Positions 16,168 through 23,847 of a DNA stretch of 64,000 bases are shown here, piece after piece (the stretch's first letter is position 1; each line of letters opens with the position of its first letter). The stretch comes from Microterricola viridarii. Lineage in GTDB: Bacteria > Actinomycetota > Actinomycetes > Actinomycetales > Microbacteriaceae. The stretch is from positions 186,001 to 250,000 of the forward strand of contig NZ_CP014145.1 of the NCBI RefSeq assembly GCF_001542775.1, given 5' to 3'. The position numbers were made by a program, and so were the translations under genes. The notes under the pieces were generated by a model, which searched no databases, was not told the origin of the DNA, and was given only the letters and a program-made list of their open reading frames with translations.

Positions 16168-18656
16168 GCGGGCCGACGCGGCGCAGCCCGCTCCGGGACC
16201 GGCTCCGCGGCGTCCCGCTCGTCAGCGGTGGCGCCTACGTTCTGGCCATGGCGGTGCTCGTTGCGGCGGCCGCCTGGCCGATCTACCAGAGCCCGTATTT
16301 CCTGGTCGCCGCTGGCGGTGCGGTGCTGCTTGGCATCGGAGTCGCGCTGCTCAGCCTGATCCGCCGCTGGTCCTGGTTCACGACCCTGCTGGTGACCGTC
16401 GGCGCCTATCTGGTCTTCGGTGTGCCGCTGGCGGTGCCCTCCGGGCTCGGCGGTGTGCAGGAGGCGCTGCGCGGCTTCCTCGAGCTGCTTGGACGCAGCG
16501 TGTTCGGCTGGAAGGAGCTGGTGACGATCGCGTTGCCGGTCGGCAGCTACCAGGCCCTGCTCGTGCCCTTCTTCGCCGTGATGCTCTGCGCCGTCGTGCT
16601 GGCGCTTTCGCTGGTCTGGCGCAGCACACGGTTCGACCTGCTCGCCGTGCCGGTGATGCTCGCCGCCATCGGCTTCGGAATCGCCTTCGGCTCGAGCCTG
16701 ATGAGCCCGGCCTGGAGCCTCGGCGACCTGAGCGTGCCCGCCCCGCGCGAGACGCTGATCGGCGCGGCCGGCTTCCTGCTCTCCCTCAGCTTCCTGACCG
16801 GGAGGGCGGGGCGCGTGCGACGGGCCGCGCAGAACCGCAGCGCGGCATCCGGGGCCGGCAGCCGCAGTCTCGCCGGTTCCGCGCGGCGCGCCAGCCGGGC
16901 GGCCCTGACCGCTGCCGTGCTGGTCACCGCCGTGGCAGTGGCCGTTCCCGCCGCGGCCGTGCCGCTCCGGGTCGACCAGCGCGATGTGTTGCGCACGGCG
17001 ATCGAGCCCGAGCTGGCGTTGCGCGAGTTCGTCAGCCCGCTGAGTGCCTACCGCGGCTTCCTCGCCGACGACCGTTTCGACACCGAGCTGCTGCAGCTCT
17101 CGTCGCGTGGGGTGCAACCAGACAGGCTGCGCCTGGCGGTCATGAGCTACTACGACGGCGAGGTGTTCCGTGTGGTGGACCCGGCGCGCGGAGTCGACGA
17201 GCGTTCGACTGCCTTCGCCCGCACCCCCGGGGTTGCGGTCGGCACGGCCGCCGAGACGACGCTCGACGTCACCGTCGGCGGGTACAACGAGGTGTGGATG
17301 CCGCTGGCCGGCCAGCTGGACCGCGTCGACTTCCACGGCAGCCGCAAGCAGGCGCTCACCGATGGCTTCTTCTACAACGAGCGGACCGCGGCCGGCGTGC
17401 AGCTGAACCAGCTGCGAGAGGGAGACAGCTTCACCGTGCGCGCGAGCGCCGCGGTCGCCGCCGACCCCAGCGCCCTCGCCGCCGCGCGCAAGCCGCGCAC
17501 CAGGGCCGAGCTCTTCGACGAGTCCGTGTTCCCCGAGAGCCTCGGCAAATGGGTCGAGGCGCAGAGCCTCGGCAGCAGTGATGGTGCGGCGCTGCAGGAG
17601 CTGATCACCCGCCTGCGCCAGCGCGGCTACCTCAGCCACTCGCTGACGGCGGCGGGCCCTGAGGGTCACAAATGGCAGCAGGAGCACCAGAACTACGCCT
17701 TCGCGCCGAGTCTGGCCGGGCACTCGGTCGGCCGCATCGACATGCTCTTCAGCTCCTTGCTCGACAAGCAGAACGCGACGAGCACGAGCGACAACACCGA
17801 GCTGGTGGCCGCCGTGGGCGACGACGAGCAGTTCGCCGTCGCCGCGGCCCTGCTCGCCGAGTCGCTCGGCTTTCCGGCCCGCGTGGTGCTCGGCTTCCGG
17901 CTAGGCGTGGACGGCGCGGCGGCACCGGCATCCGGAATGCCGGCCTGCGCCGACGGCAGCTGCAGTGGGCGCAACCTGAGCGCGTGGATCGAGGTGCAGG
18001 ATGACGGCGGCCAGTGGATCACCGTCGATGTCACCCCGCAGTACGAGCACCCGCTCTCGCCGAGCGAGGAGCTGACCCGCGACCCGCAGAACACCACGGA
18101 GGTGATCACGGACGGTGCGACGGAAGTGACCCCTCCGGATGCCGAGCCCGCGGGCGGCGGAGAGAGCCCCAAAGACGAGGGCGAGCAAGCGCTCGACCTG
18201 GCCTGGCTCTTCACGGCGCTGAAGATCGCCGGCCTGGTGCTGCTTGTGCTGCTGCTGCTCGTCGCCCCGCTGCTCGCCATGACACTCGCCAAGGCGCTGC
18301 GTCGGCGCTCGCGCCGCAGGGCCGCCGATACGACGGCGCGCATCGCCGGCGGTTGGGACGACTACGTTGACACCGCCGTCGACCTCGGGCTGCCCGCCCC
18401 GGGCACCGACACCCGCACCGAGCTGGCGGCCCGTTACGACAGCCCGAACGGCCACACGATCGCCGTGCTCGCCGACGAGGCCGTATTCGGTCCCGTCGAC
18501 CCGGGCCGGGCCGAGGGCGACGCGTTCTGGGCGGCCGTTGACACCGAACGTGCACTGCTCAGCAGCGAGTTCAGCCGCTGGCAACGACTGCGCGCCCGAC
18601 TGTCGCTGCGCTCCTTCAGCCAGCGCCTGCGCGCGAAGGCGCCCCGCAATGGGTAG
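16164..18656 (+). CDS. Polytopic transglutaminase-like protein lacking catalytic Cys and His
   Basis: This 830-residue protein has a TgpA-like layout: about six or seven membrane helices in the first 260 residues, an external region, a transglutaminase-like core (about 480-630), another membrane helix (about 675-705) and a cytoplasmic tail of about 125 residues. In active family members the core has a Cys in a G-x-C-x-x-F motif, then a His before AW, then an Asp. Here the Cys position is Asp554 (V551-G-D-D-E-Q-F-A), the His position is Ser606 (N-L-S-A-W), and only Asp622 (VDVTP) is kept. The fold is likely intact, as the LGFPARVVLGF strand is clear, but classical thiol catalysis should be impossible. 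The start (GTG) overlaps the DUF58 stop. Confidence 0.88.
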   Translation: MSGPTRRSPLRDRLRGVPLVSGGAYVLAMAVLVAAAAWPIYQSPYFLVAAGGAVLLGIGVALLSLIRRWSWFTTLLVTVGAYLVFGVPLAVPSGLGGVQEALRGFLELLGRSVFGWKELVTIALPVGSYQALLVPFFAVMLCAVVLALSLVWRSTRFDLLAVPVMLAAIGFGIAFGSSLMSPAWSLGDLSVPAPRETLIGAAGFLLSLSFLTGRAGRVRRAAQNRSAASGAGSRSLAGSARRASRAALTAAVLVTAVAVAVPAAAVPLRVDQRDVLRTAIEPELALREFVSPLSAYRGFLADDRFDTELLQLSSRGVQPDRLRLAVMSYYDGEVFRVVDPARGVDERSTAFARTPGVAVGTAAETTLDVTVGGYNEVWMPLAGQLDRVDFHGSRKQALTDGFFYNERTAAGVQLNQLREGDSFTVRASAAVAADPSALAAARKPRTRAELFDESVFPESLGKWVEAQSLGSSDGAALQELITRLRQRGYLSHSLTAAGPEGHKWQQEHQNYAFAPSLAGHSVGRIDMLFSSLLDKQNATSTSDNTELVAAVGDDEQFAVAAALLAESLGFPARVVLGFRLGVDGAAAPASGMPACADGSCSGRNLSAWIEVQDDGGQWITVDVTPQYEHPLSPSEELTRDPQNTTEVITDGATEVTPPDAEPAGGGESPKDEGEQALDLAWLFTALKIAGLVLLVLLLLVAPLLAMTLAKALRRRSRRRAADTTARIAGGWDDYVDTAVDLGLPAPGTDTRTELAARYDSPNGHTIAVLADEAVFGPVDPGRAEGDAFWAAVDTERALLSSEFSRWQRLRARLSLRSFSQRLRAKAPRNG

Positions 18657-18742
18657 ATTCACAGGGAACGGTTCGGTACAGCAGATTTCACGATCTTCGA
18701 GAAGGAGGAAGGCGCCGGCACGGCCCGCGGCGTCGCACGACC

Positions 18743-19732
18743 ATGAGTGAAGGCTCGATTCTGCTCGTCGGCGCGGTCGTCGCGATCCTCGCGGTCGTCG
18801 CGCTGGCCGTCTGGGGCGCGTTCGCGCTGTCCGCCCGCGCCCGCCGGCGGAGGGCCGAGGCTGAATCGGAGCCGGTGAGCGCACCTCGTCTCGGCGCCCC
18901 GGCATTCGCGAGCGCACCCGCCCTCACAGGCATGCCCGCCGACGAGGTGCCCGCGCGCATCCCCTTCGGCAGCGCCGGCGCAGGGGGCGCCGCTCACACC
19001 GCTGTCCTCGCCGATGTCGACGCAGCCGATGTCGACGCAGCCGAGAACGCCCCCGCCGAGATCGTCGCCGCCGACGTCCCCGTCGAGACCGCCGCGATCA
19101 GCTACACGCTCGCGATGCTCCTGTCCGAGGCGCCCGCGTCGAGCTCGTCCCCGCCTGCCCCCATCGAGATGCCGGTCGAGCTGTCGGTTCGCATCGAGTC
19201 CGCGGCGCCGGCGCCGCCCGCCGTGCGGCCGCTGATCGATTCCGTGCCCGACTTCAGCGCCAAGCCAGCCACGCCCGCCGCAGCAGCAGCGCCTGCCGTG
19301 TTGAACGTGGAAGAGCTGTCGGCGGCCGCGGTCGCCGCGGCATCCGAGCTCGATGACGCCGCGGACGACATGGAAGCGACCATCATCGCCGGCCGCCGCA
19401 ACCGGGCGTGGGTGTTCGAGTCCGAGTCGGGCCAGCGGGTTCCGCTTAGCGCCGAGGTGGTGCTGCTCGGACGCAACCCCTCGCCCCTCGCCGGGTTCGA
19501 GGACGCCCAGCTGGTCACCGTGCGTGATCTCGGCCGCACCGTGTCCAAGACGCACGCGCGGGTTCAGCGGCACGAGAACGGGTGGCAGATCACCGACCTG
19601 AGCTCCACCAACGGCGTCTACCTCATCGGGCCAGACGGCAATGAGATCGAGCTCGAGCCCGGCATCGCCGTGGCCACCACCGACCAGTTCATCTTGGGCG
19701 ACATGTCTGCCCGCATCTTTCAGGAGGAGTGA
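18743..19732 (+). CDS. Membrane-anchored FHA-domain protein
   Basis: This 329-residue protein has an N-terminal membrane helix (about 5-29), a long Ala/Pro-rich linker and a C-terminal FHA domain (about 222-328) that binds phosphothreonine peptides. The FHA landmarks are all present: LGRNPS, the SKTHARV segment with conserved Ser and His, and DLSSTNGVY with Asn-Gly. Just before the FHA domain is an acidic stretch with Thr213 (DDMEATIIAG), similar to the ETT-type sites that allow self-binding in actinobacterial FHA proteins and to the TRIV motifs in the last gene of this operon. The cytoplasmic FHA domain could gather phosphorylated products of the kinase. The ATG has no close ribosome-binding site; AAGGAGG lies about 35 bases upstream, so the true start or leader deserves care. 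Confidence 0.93.
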   Translation: MSEGSILLVGAVVAILAVVALAVWGAFALSARARRRRAEAESEPVSAPRLGAPAFASAPALTGMPADEVPARIPFGSAGAGGAAHTAVLADVDAADVDAAENAPAEIVAADVPVETAAISYTLAMLLSEAPASSSSPPAPIEMPVELSVRIESAAPAPPAVRPLIDSVPDFSAKPATPAAAAAPAVLNVEELSAAAVAAASELDDAADDMEATIIAGRRNRAWVFESESGQRVPLSAEVVLLGRNPSPLAGFEDAQLVTVRDLGRTVSKTHARVQRHENGWQITDLSSTNGVYLIGPDGNEIELEPGIAVATTDQFILGDMSARIFQEE

Positions 19733-19735
19733 GCG

Positions 19736-20614
19736 GTGCACCAACGCTCTACCGAAACTCTGGCCGAGAACCCCGTCGTGCTCCGCTATCAGGCGCACAC
19801 GGATGTCGGTCACAAGCGCGCCGTCAACGAAGACGCCGTGCTCGCCGCGCACCCCGTCTTCATCGTGGCCGATGGGATGGGCGGGCACGAGGCCGGCGAC
19901 CTGGCCAGCGCCGCCATCGTCGAGGCTTTCCTGCCCCTTGTCGGCCTGCCCGAAGTGCTGCCGGAACAGGTGGTCGCCGCGGTCGGGCGGGCCCAGGTGG
20001 CCGTCGAGCGCATCTCCGCTGGTCGCGCACGGGGCGCCGGCAGCACCCTCACCGGGGTGGTCCTGGTCAACGAGCAGACCCAACCGGCCTGGCTGGTGTT
20101 GAACGTCGGCGACTCCCGGGTTTACCGGTTGAGCGGCGGCGAGCTCAGCCGCATCACGCACGACCACTCGCTGGTGCAGGAGATGCTGGACGCCGGCACG
20201 CTGGCGCCGGACGAAGCCGCCGACTACGTGGGGCGCAACGTCATCACGCGTGCGATCGGCGCGGCCGATGCCCGGGCCGACTACTGGATGCACCCCGTCA
20301 TCGCGGGGGAGCGCCTCTTGGTCTGCTCCGACGGCTTGAGCGGCGAACTCGTCGACGAGGTGCTGCGCGCACTGCTCACGATGGCCGGACCGGTGGAGGC
20401 GACCGCATCCGAGCTGCTGACCCAGGCACTGCTCAACGGTGGGCGAGACAACGTGTCGCTGATCGTCATCGACGTCTTGAACAGTGGAACTCAGGTGCCG
20501 ATCGGCCCCGGGGGTGGCACCGACGTCAGCACCAGCGAACACGACACGGTCGACCTGCTGCTGGAGGACACCACGGAGCTGCCCTGGCGGAAGGGGCGCG
20601 GCGGTGGGCGCTGA
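19736..20614 (+). CDS. PP2C-family Ser/Thr phosphatase
   Basis: This 292-residue protein is a metal-dependent PPM/PP2C phosphatase that should reverse the kinase of the same operon. The metal-binding and structural motifs are all visible: KRAVNEDAVL (28-37), VADGMGGHEAGD (44-55), GSTLTGVVLV, NVGDSRVYRL, CSDGLSGEL (about 197-205) and DNVSLIVID (about 238-246). No membrane segment is apparent. The tail is acidic and Thr-rich (HDTVDLLLEDTTELPW), resembling the candidate phospho-motifs of the neighbouring proteins. The GTG start follows CAGGAGGAG with a seven-base spacer, three bases after the FHA gene. Its own stop overlaps the next gene by 11 bases. Confidence 0.95.
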   Translation: MHQRSTETLAENPVVLRYQAHTDVGHKRAVNEDAVLAAHPVFIVADGMGGHEAGDLASAAIVEAFLPLVGLPEVLPEQVVAAVGRAQVAVERISAGRARGAGSTLTGVVLVNEQTQPAWLVLNVGDSRVYRLSGGELSRITHDHSLVQEMLDAGTLAPDEAADYVGRNVITRAIGAADARADYWMHPVIAGERLLVCSDGLSGELVDEVLRALLTMAGPVEATASELLTQALLNGGRDNVSLIVIDVLNSGTQVPIGPGGGTDVSTSEHDTVDLLLEDTTELPWRKGRGGGR

Positions 20615-21230
20615 CGAGAACGCGGCGGAGCTCGGCGCTCCCGAGCAGGACCTCGACGAATCCACCCGCATCGTCCGTCGCGGCTACGAGATACCGGACC
20701 TCGACGAGGAGACTCGGATCGTCGTCCGCCCGGTGGCGCGCCAGCTCGATCTCGTTGACGAGTTCGACGAGTTCGACGAGTTCGACGAGTCCACCCGCAT
20801 CGTCAACCGCGCGGTCGTCCCCGACGACGAGTCAACGGTCCTCGACCACCGAGAGTCAACGCCGTCAGGGGCGGATGTCGCGGATGCCACCAACCCAGGC
20901 CGCCGGCGGGCCGCGCGCACCGCGGCAGCCCCTGTCGCCATTCCTGCTCCCCAGCCGACGTCGACCGGCGCCGCCCCGGCCCTGCCGCCCCTGCTCGTCG
21001 GCACCAGCCTGGCGTCCGGGCAGACCGAGAGCTACCCGCCCCGAGTGCTGCCGGAACCGCCCGTGCCGCAGCACCTGCAGATCGACGTAGAGCCCAGAGA
21101 GCGACCCGCTGCGGCCCCGCGCGGCGCGACGGCCCGCCGTGTCGCGCTGACCGTGCTCGTCACACTCGTCGGCGTCGCTGCGCTCGGAGTGGCCGTCGTC
21201 GCACTCGTCCTGCTCCTCAACACGCTCTGA
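20604..21230 (+). CDS. Tail-anchored protein with repeated acidic-T-R-I-V motifs
   Basis: I do not recognise a family. The start is taken as the GTG at 20604, overlapping the phosphatase gene by 11 bases; this gives 208 residues. The N-terminal half repeats a motif: DLDESTRIVRR (T21), DLDEETRIVVR (T37), FDESTRIVNR (T64) and a degenerate DDESTVL (T78). A DEF triplet run separates the second and third. The middle is Pro/Ala-rich and the last 27 residues form one hydrophobic helix ending at the stop, so the motif-bearing part should be cytoplasmic. A Thr behind acids with Ile/Val at +2/+3 suits a kinase substrate read by an FHA domain, and both activities are encoded directly upstream. This role is inference. 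Confidence 0.75.
   Translation: MGADENAAELGAPEQDLDESTRIVRRGYEIPDLDEETRIVVRPVARQLDLVDEFDEFDEFDESTRIVNRAVVPDDESTVLDHRESTPSGADVADATNPGRRRAARTAAAPVAIPAPQPTSTGAAPALPPLLVGTSLASGQTESYPPRVLPEPPVPQHLQIDVEPRERPAAAPRGATARRVALTVLVTLVGVAALGVAVVALVLLLNTL
20757..20789 (+). repeat. Tandem 9-bp repeat coding for Asp-Glu-Phe
   Basis: GACGAGTTC occurs three times in a row followed by a partial fourth copy (GACGAG). The unit is in frame and adds DEF triplets to the linker before the third TRIV motif; copy number could vary by slippage. Confidence 0.9.
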
Positions 21231-21272
21231 GCGCGCACCGCGCGCTGCACACGCCCAGCTACCGGCGCTGGA

Positions 21273-21278
21273 TACACT
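21273..21278 (+). promoter_or_regulatory. -10 element of a probable leaderless transcript
   Basis: TACACT ends seven bases before the ATG at 21285, the spacing expected if transcription starts at the A of the start codon. No ribosome-binding site is present, which fits leaderless translation. A matching -35 is not obvious. Confidence 0.5.
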
Positions 21279-21284
21279 GAAGCC

Positions 21285-21974
21285 ATGACTGCGACCCCGA
21301 CGCCGAAGCCACGTCTCCAGCGCCGGGTGCTCGGCCTCTCGATCGCCGGAGCGATTGTGCTCGCGCTCGGAGCGGTGGGAGCCGGCTACGTCGTCGGCCT
21401 CGACGCGACATCCAGCGCCGCGGAATCCGCCGGCGTCGGCTCGGGAGAATCGCCGGCTCGCCCCGCGCCCGAGTCCGGCGCGCCGGTCGCCCCGCTGCCG
21501 GAGCCCAGCACGGAGCCGGTGTCGCTGGTGCCCGCTGACTGCTCCGGCATCTACAGCACCGACTGGTCCACGCAGATGGACGGTTTAGTGCTCAACCCGG
21601 CGTGGAGTAGCGAATCGGGCCAGCCGGCGATCATCGGCAGCTCCGATGAGGAGCTGGAGGCGACACTGCAGGCGGCCGCACCGCTCACCTGCCGTTGGGG
21701 CAACGAACAGGGCGGGAGCGATCGGGCCCTCGTGACCAACGTGGCCCAGCTGCACGGCGACCAGTCAGAGGCATCCCTCGCCCGTATGAACGCCATCGGC
21801 TACGACTGCTACGACGAGCTCGGCGGCACTCGCTGCATCGTGGAGTCGAAGGATGACAACGGCACCTGGGGTGAATCGCACTTCCTGCGCGATGGAGTGT
21901 GGGTCGCCACCCGCTGGATGAACATCGCGCCAGACGGCTACACCCACGACATCGTCAACACCCTCTGGCCGTAG
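21285..21974 (+). CDS. Hypothetical anchored or secreted protein with four cysteines
   Basis: I do not recognise a family for this 229-residue protein. A basic start (KPRLQRRV) and a hydrophobic helix (about 16-38) form a signal anchor or signal peptide without a lipobox Cys. A Ser/Pro/Ala-rich spacer follows, then a globular part from about residue 83 with four Cys (ADCSG, TCRWG, YDCYD, TRCIV) that could form two disulfides outside the cell. It starts 54 bases after the kinase operon's last gene, but it seems to have its own leaderless promoter. It may belong functionally to either neighbouring locus or to neither. Confidence 0.7.
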   Translation: MTATPTPKPRLQRRVLGLSIAGAIVLALGAVGAGYVVGLDATSSAAESAGVGSGESPARPAPESGAPVAPLPEPSTEPVSLVPADCSGIYSTDWSTQMDGLVLNPAWSSESGQPAIIGSSDEELEATLQAAAPLTCRWGNEQGGSDRALVTNVAQLHGDQSEASLARMNAIGYDCYDELGGTRCIVESKDDNGTWGESHFLRDGVWVATRWMNIAPDGYTHDIVNTLWP

Positions 21975-22060
21975 CCAGCTCGGAGCGGGCCAGCTCGCGA
22001 CACGCCGTGGCCCCGAAAGTGGGGTATCGCCTGCTTGGTGAACCGCGTATGTTTGCGGCC

Positions 22061-22071
22061 TGAGATATAAC
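22061..22071 (+). promoter_or_regulatory. Possible -10 region for the pilus operon
   Basis: TATAAC (22066-22071) with a TG five bases upstream lies 78 bases before pilB in a 174-base gap. No good -35 stands at 16-18 bases, so the assignment is tentative. The rest of the gap (21975-22148) holds no gene that I can see, and ends in a strong GAGGAGG ribosome-binding site. Confidence 0.35.
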
Positions 22072-22148
22072 GTCGAGCGCGTTCTTGCCCTACACAACTG
22101 CGGCTGCTCGATGATGCCGCAGCATACCTTTTTCCCGAGGAGGTTCTT

Positions 22149-23819
22149 GTGGCAACGCTTTCAGAAATCCTGATCCTGCATGGCCATCTGCCGATCGAGC
22201 ATCTCGACGCGCTCGCATCCGACGGCGGAACCGACGAGTCCGTCGTGCGTGGCCTGGTCGAGAGCGGCGTCATCTCCGAGGTGCAGCTGACCAAGGCGCG
22301 CGCGGCTCAAGCCGGCCTGCCCTACGTCGAGCTGCTCGACTTCCCGGTTGACCGCAACGCGGTCGCGCTCGTCTCAGCAGCGGTGTGCCGCCGCCATGAG
22401 CTCCTCCCCATCGCGGTCTCCGGCGACCGCATCGCCGTCGCCATGGTGAACCCCGGCAACGTCTTCGCCATCGACGATGTGCGTGCTGCTGCACGGATGC
22501 ACGTCGACCCGATCGTTGCGGAACGCAGCGACTTGTTGGCCGCCATTGCCCGCTACCACCGGGCTGACGACGAGCTCAACGACCTCACCAACACGCTCGA
22601 AGAAGAGAACGCCCCGCAGGAGTCCACCGACTTCGGCGTCGGCGACTCCGGAGACGATGACGCCCCGATCGTGCGCTTCGTCAACCTGCTGGTCAGCCAG
22701 GCCATTCAGGACAAGGCCTCCGACATCCACATCGAGCCGGCCGAGCGCGAGATGCGGGTGCGCTACCGCATCGACGGCGTGCTGCACGAGATGCAGGCCG
22801 CCCCGAAGAGCATCCAGAACGGCGTCATCTCGCGCCTCAAGATCATGAGCGACATCGACATCGCCGAGCGGCGCAAACCGCAGGACGGCCGCATGTCGGT
22901 CAACCACGGCGGGCGCAAGATCGACCTGCGCGTTGCGACCCTGCCCACGGTGTGGGGTGAGAAGGTCGTCATGCGAATCCTGGACAACACGAACACCAGC
23001 CTCGACGTGCGCGACCTCGCCCTGCTGGATCGCAACTTCGAGGCCTACAAGACCAGCTACACCAAGCCGTACGGCATGATCCTGGTGACCGGCCCGACCG
23101 GTTCCGGCAAGTCGACGACTCTGTACACGACACTCGGCGCGGTCGCCCGCCCCGAGATCAACGTGATCACCGTCGAAGACCCGGTCGAGTACCGTATGCC
23201 GGGCATCAACCAGGTGCAGGTGAACCCCAAGGCCGGCCTCACTTTTGCCAGCGCCCTGCGCAGCATCCTGCGTTCCGACCCGGATGTCGTGCTGCTCGGT
23301 GAGATCCGAGACCACGAAACGGCGCAGATCGCCATCGAGGCCTCGCTCACCGGCCACCTCGTGCTCTCCACCCTGCACACGAACGACGCCCCGAGCGCCG
23401 TCACCCGTCTTACCGAGATGGAAATCGAGCCGTTCCTCGTCGGTTCCGCCCTCGACTGCGTCGTCGCCCAGCGCCTCGCCCGGCGCCTCTGCGACCGCTG
23501 CAAGCGGCCGGAGGAACTGGAGCCCGAGTACGTGGCCCGGCTGCGTTTCCGATACGACCCGCAGCAGTCCCGCCCCGTCGTCTACCAGCCGGTCGGATGC
23601 CAGAGCTGCTCGAACACCGGGTACCGCGGACGCATCGCGGTGCACGAGGTGATGACGGTGACGGAGGAGATCGAGCGCATGGCAGTTGCCCGTTCCTCCA
23701 GCGCCGAGATCGGCCGCGTGGCCCAAGAACAGGGGATGATCACCTTGCGCGAAGACGGCTGGGAGAAGGCCAAGATGGGTCTCACCTCCATCGAGGAAAT
23801 CTTGCGAGTGGTGGCGTAG
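22149..23819 (+). CDS. pilB: Type IV pilus extension ATPase PilB (GspE family)
   Basis: This 556-residue cytoplasmic ATPase should power pilus assembly. It has the N-terminal GSPII_E_N-type domain (about 1-140) and the secretion ATPase core: Walker A GPTGSGKSTT (about 315-324), Asp box, Walker B region DPDVVLLGEIRD (about 377-388) and His box. A tetracysteine zinc element (CDRCKRP ... CQSCSNTGYRGR) is present, which is typical of PilB/GspE and absent from PilT. GTG at 22149 follows GAGGAGG by five bases. It heads the pilB-pilT-pilC row. The zinc element and neighbouring pilin genes support PilB over a GspE of type II secretion. Confidence 0.95.
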   Translation: MATLSEILILHGHLPIEHLDALASDGGTDESVVRGLVESGVISEVQLTKARAAQAGLPYVELLDFPVDRNAVALVSAAVCRRHELLPIAVSGDRIAVAMVNPGNVFAIDDVRAAARMHVDPIVAERSDLLAAIARYHRADDELNDLTNTLEEENAPQESTDFGVGDSGDDDAPIVRFVNLLVSQAIQDKASDIHIEPAEREMRVRYRIDGVLHEMQAAPKSIQNGVISRLKIMSDIDIAERRKPQDGRMSVNHGGRKIDLRVATLPTVWGEKVVMRILDNTNTSLDVRDLALLDRNFEAYKTSYTKPYGMILVTGPTGSGKSTTLYTTLGAVARPEINVITVEDPVEYRMPGINQVQVNPKAGLTFASALRSILRSDPDVVLLGEIRDHETAQIAIEASLTGHLVLSTLHTNDAPSAVTRLTEMEIEPFLVGSALDCVVAQRLARRLCDRCKRPEELEPEYVARLRFRYDPQQSRPVVYQPVGCQSCSNTGYRGRIAVHEVMTVTEEIERMAVARSSSAEIGRVAQEQGMITLREDGWEKAKMGLTSIEEILRVVA

Positions 23820-23847
23820 CGCCATGTGGAAAAAGAGGAGAACCGTC

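Noticed and set aside
13837-18656. MoxR-DUF58-transglutaminase trio considered as a phage-defence system
   Set aside because: No nuclease, recombinase or effector is present and the trio sits in a kinase/surface-protein operon.
20484-20603. Earlier start for the TRIV-motif protein
   Set aside because: Would lie inside the PP2C gene in another frame; GTG at 20604 with an 11-base overlap is more plausible.
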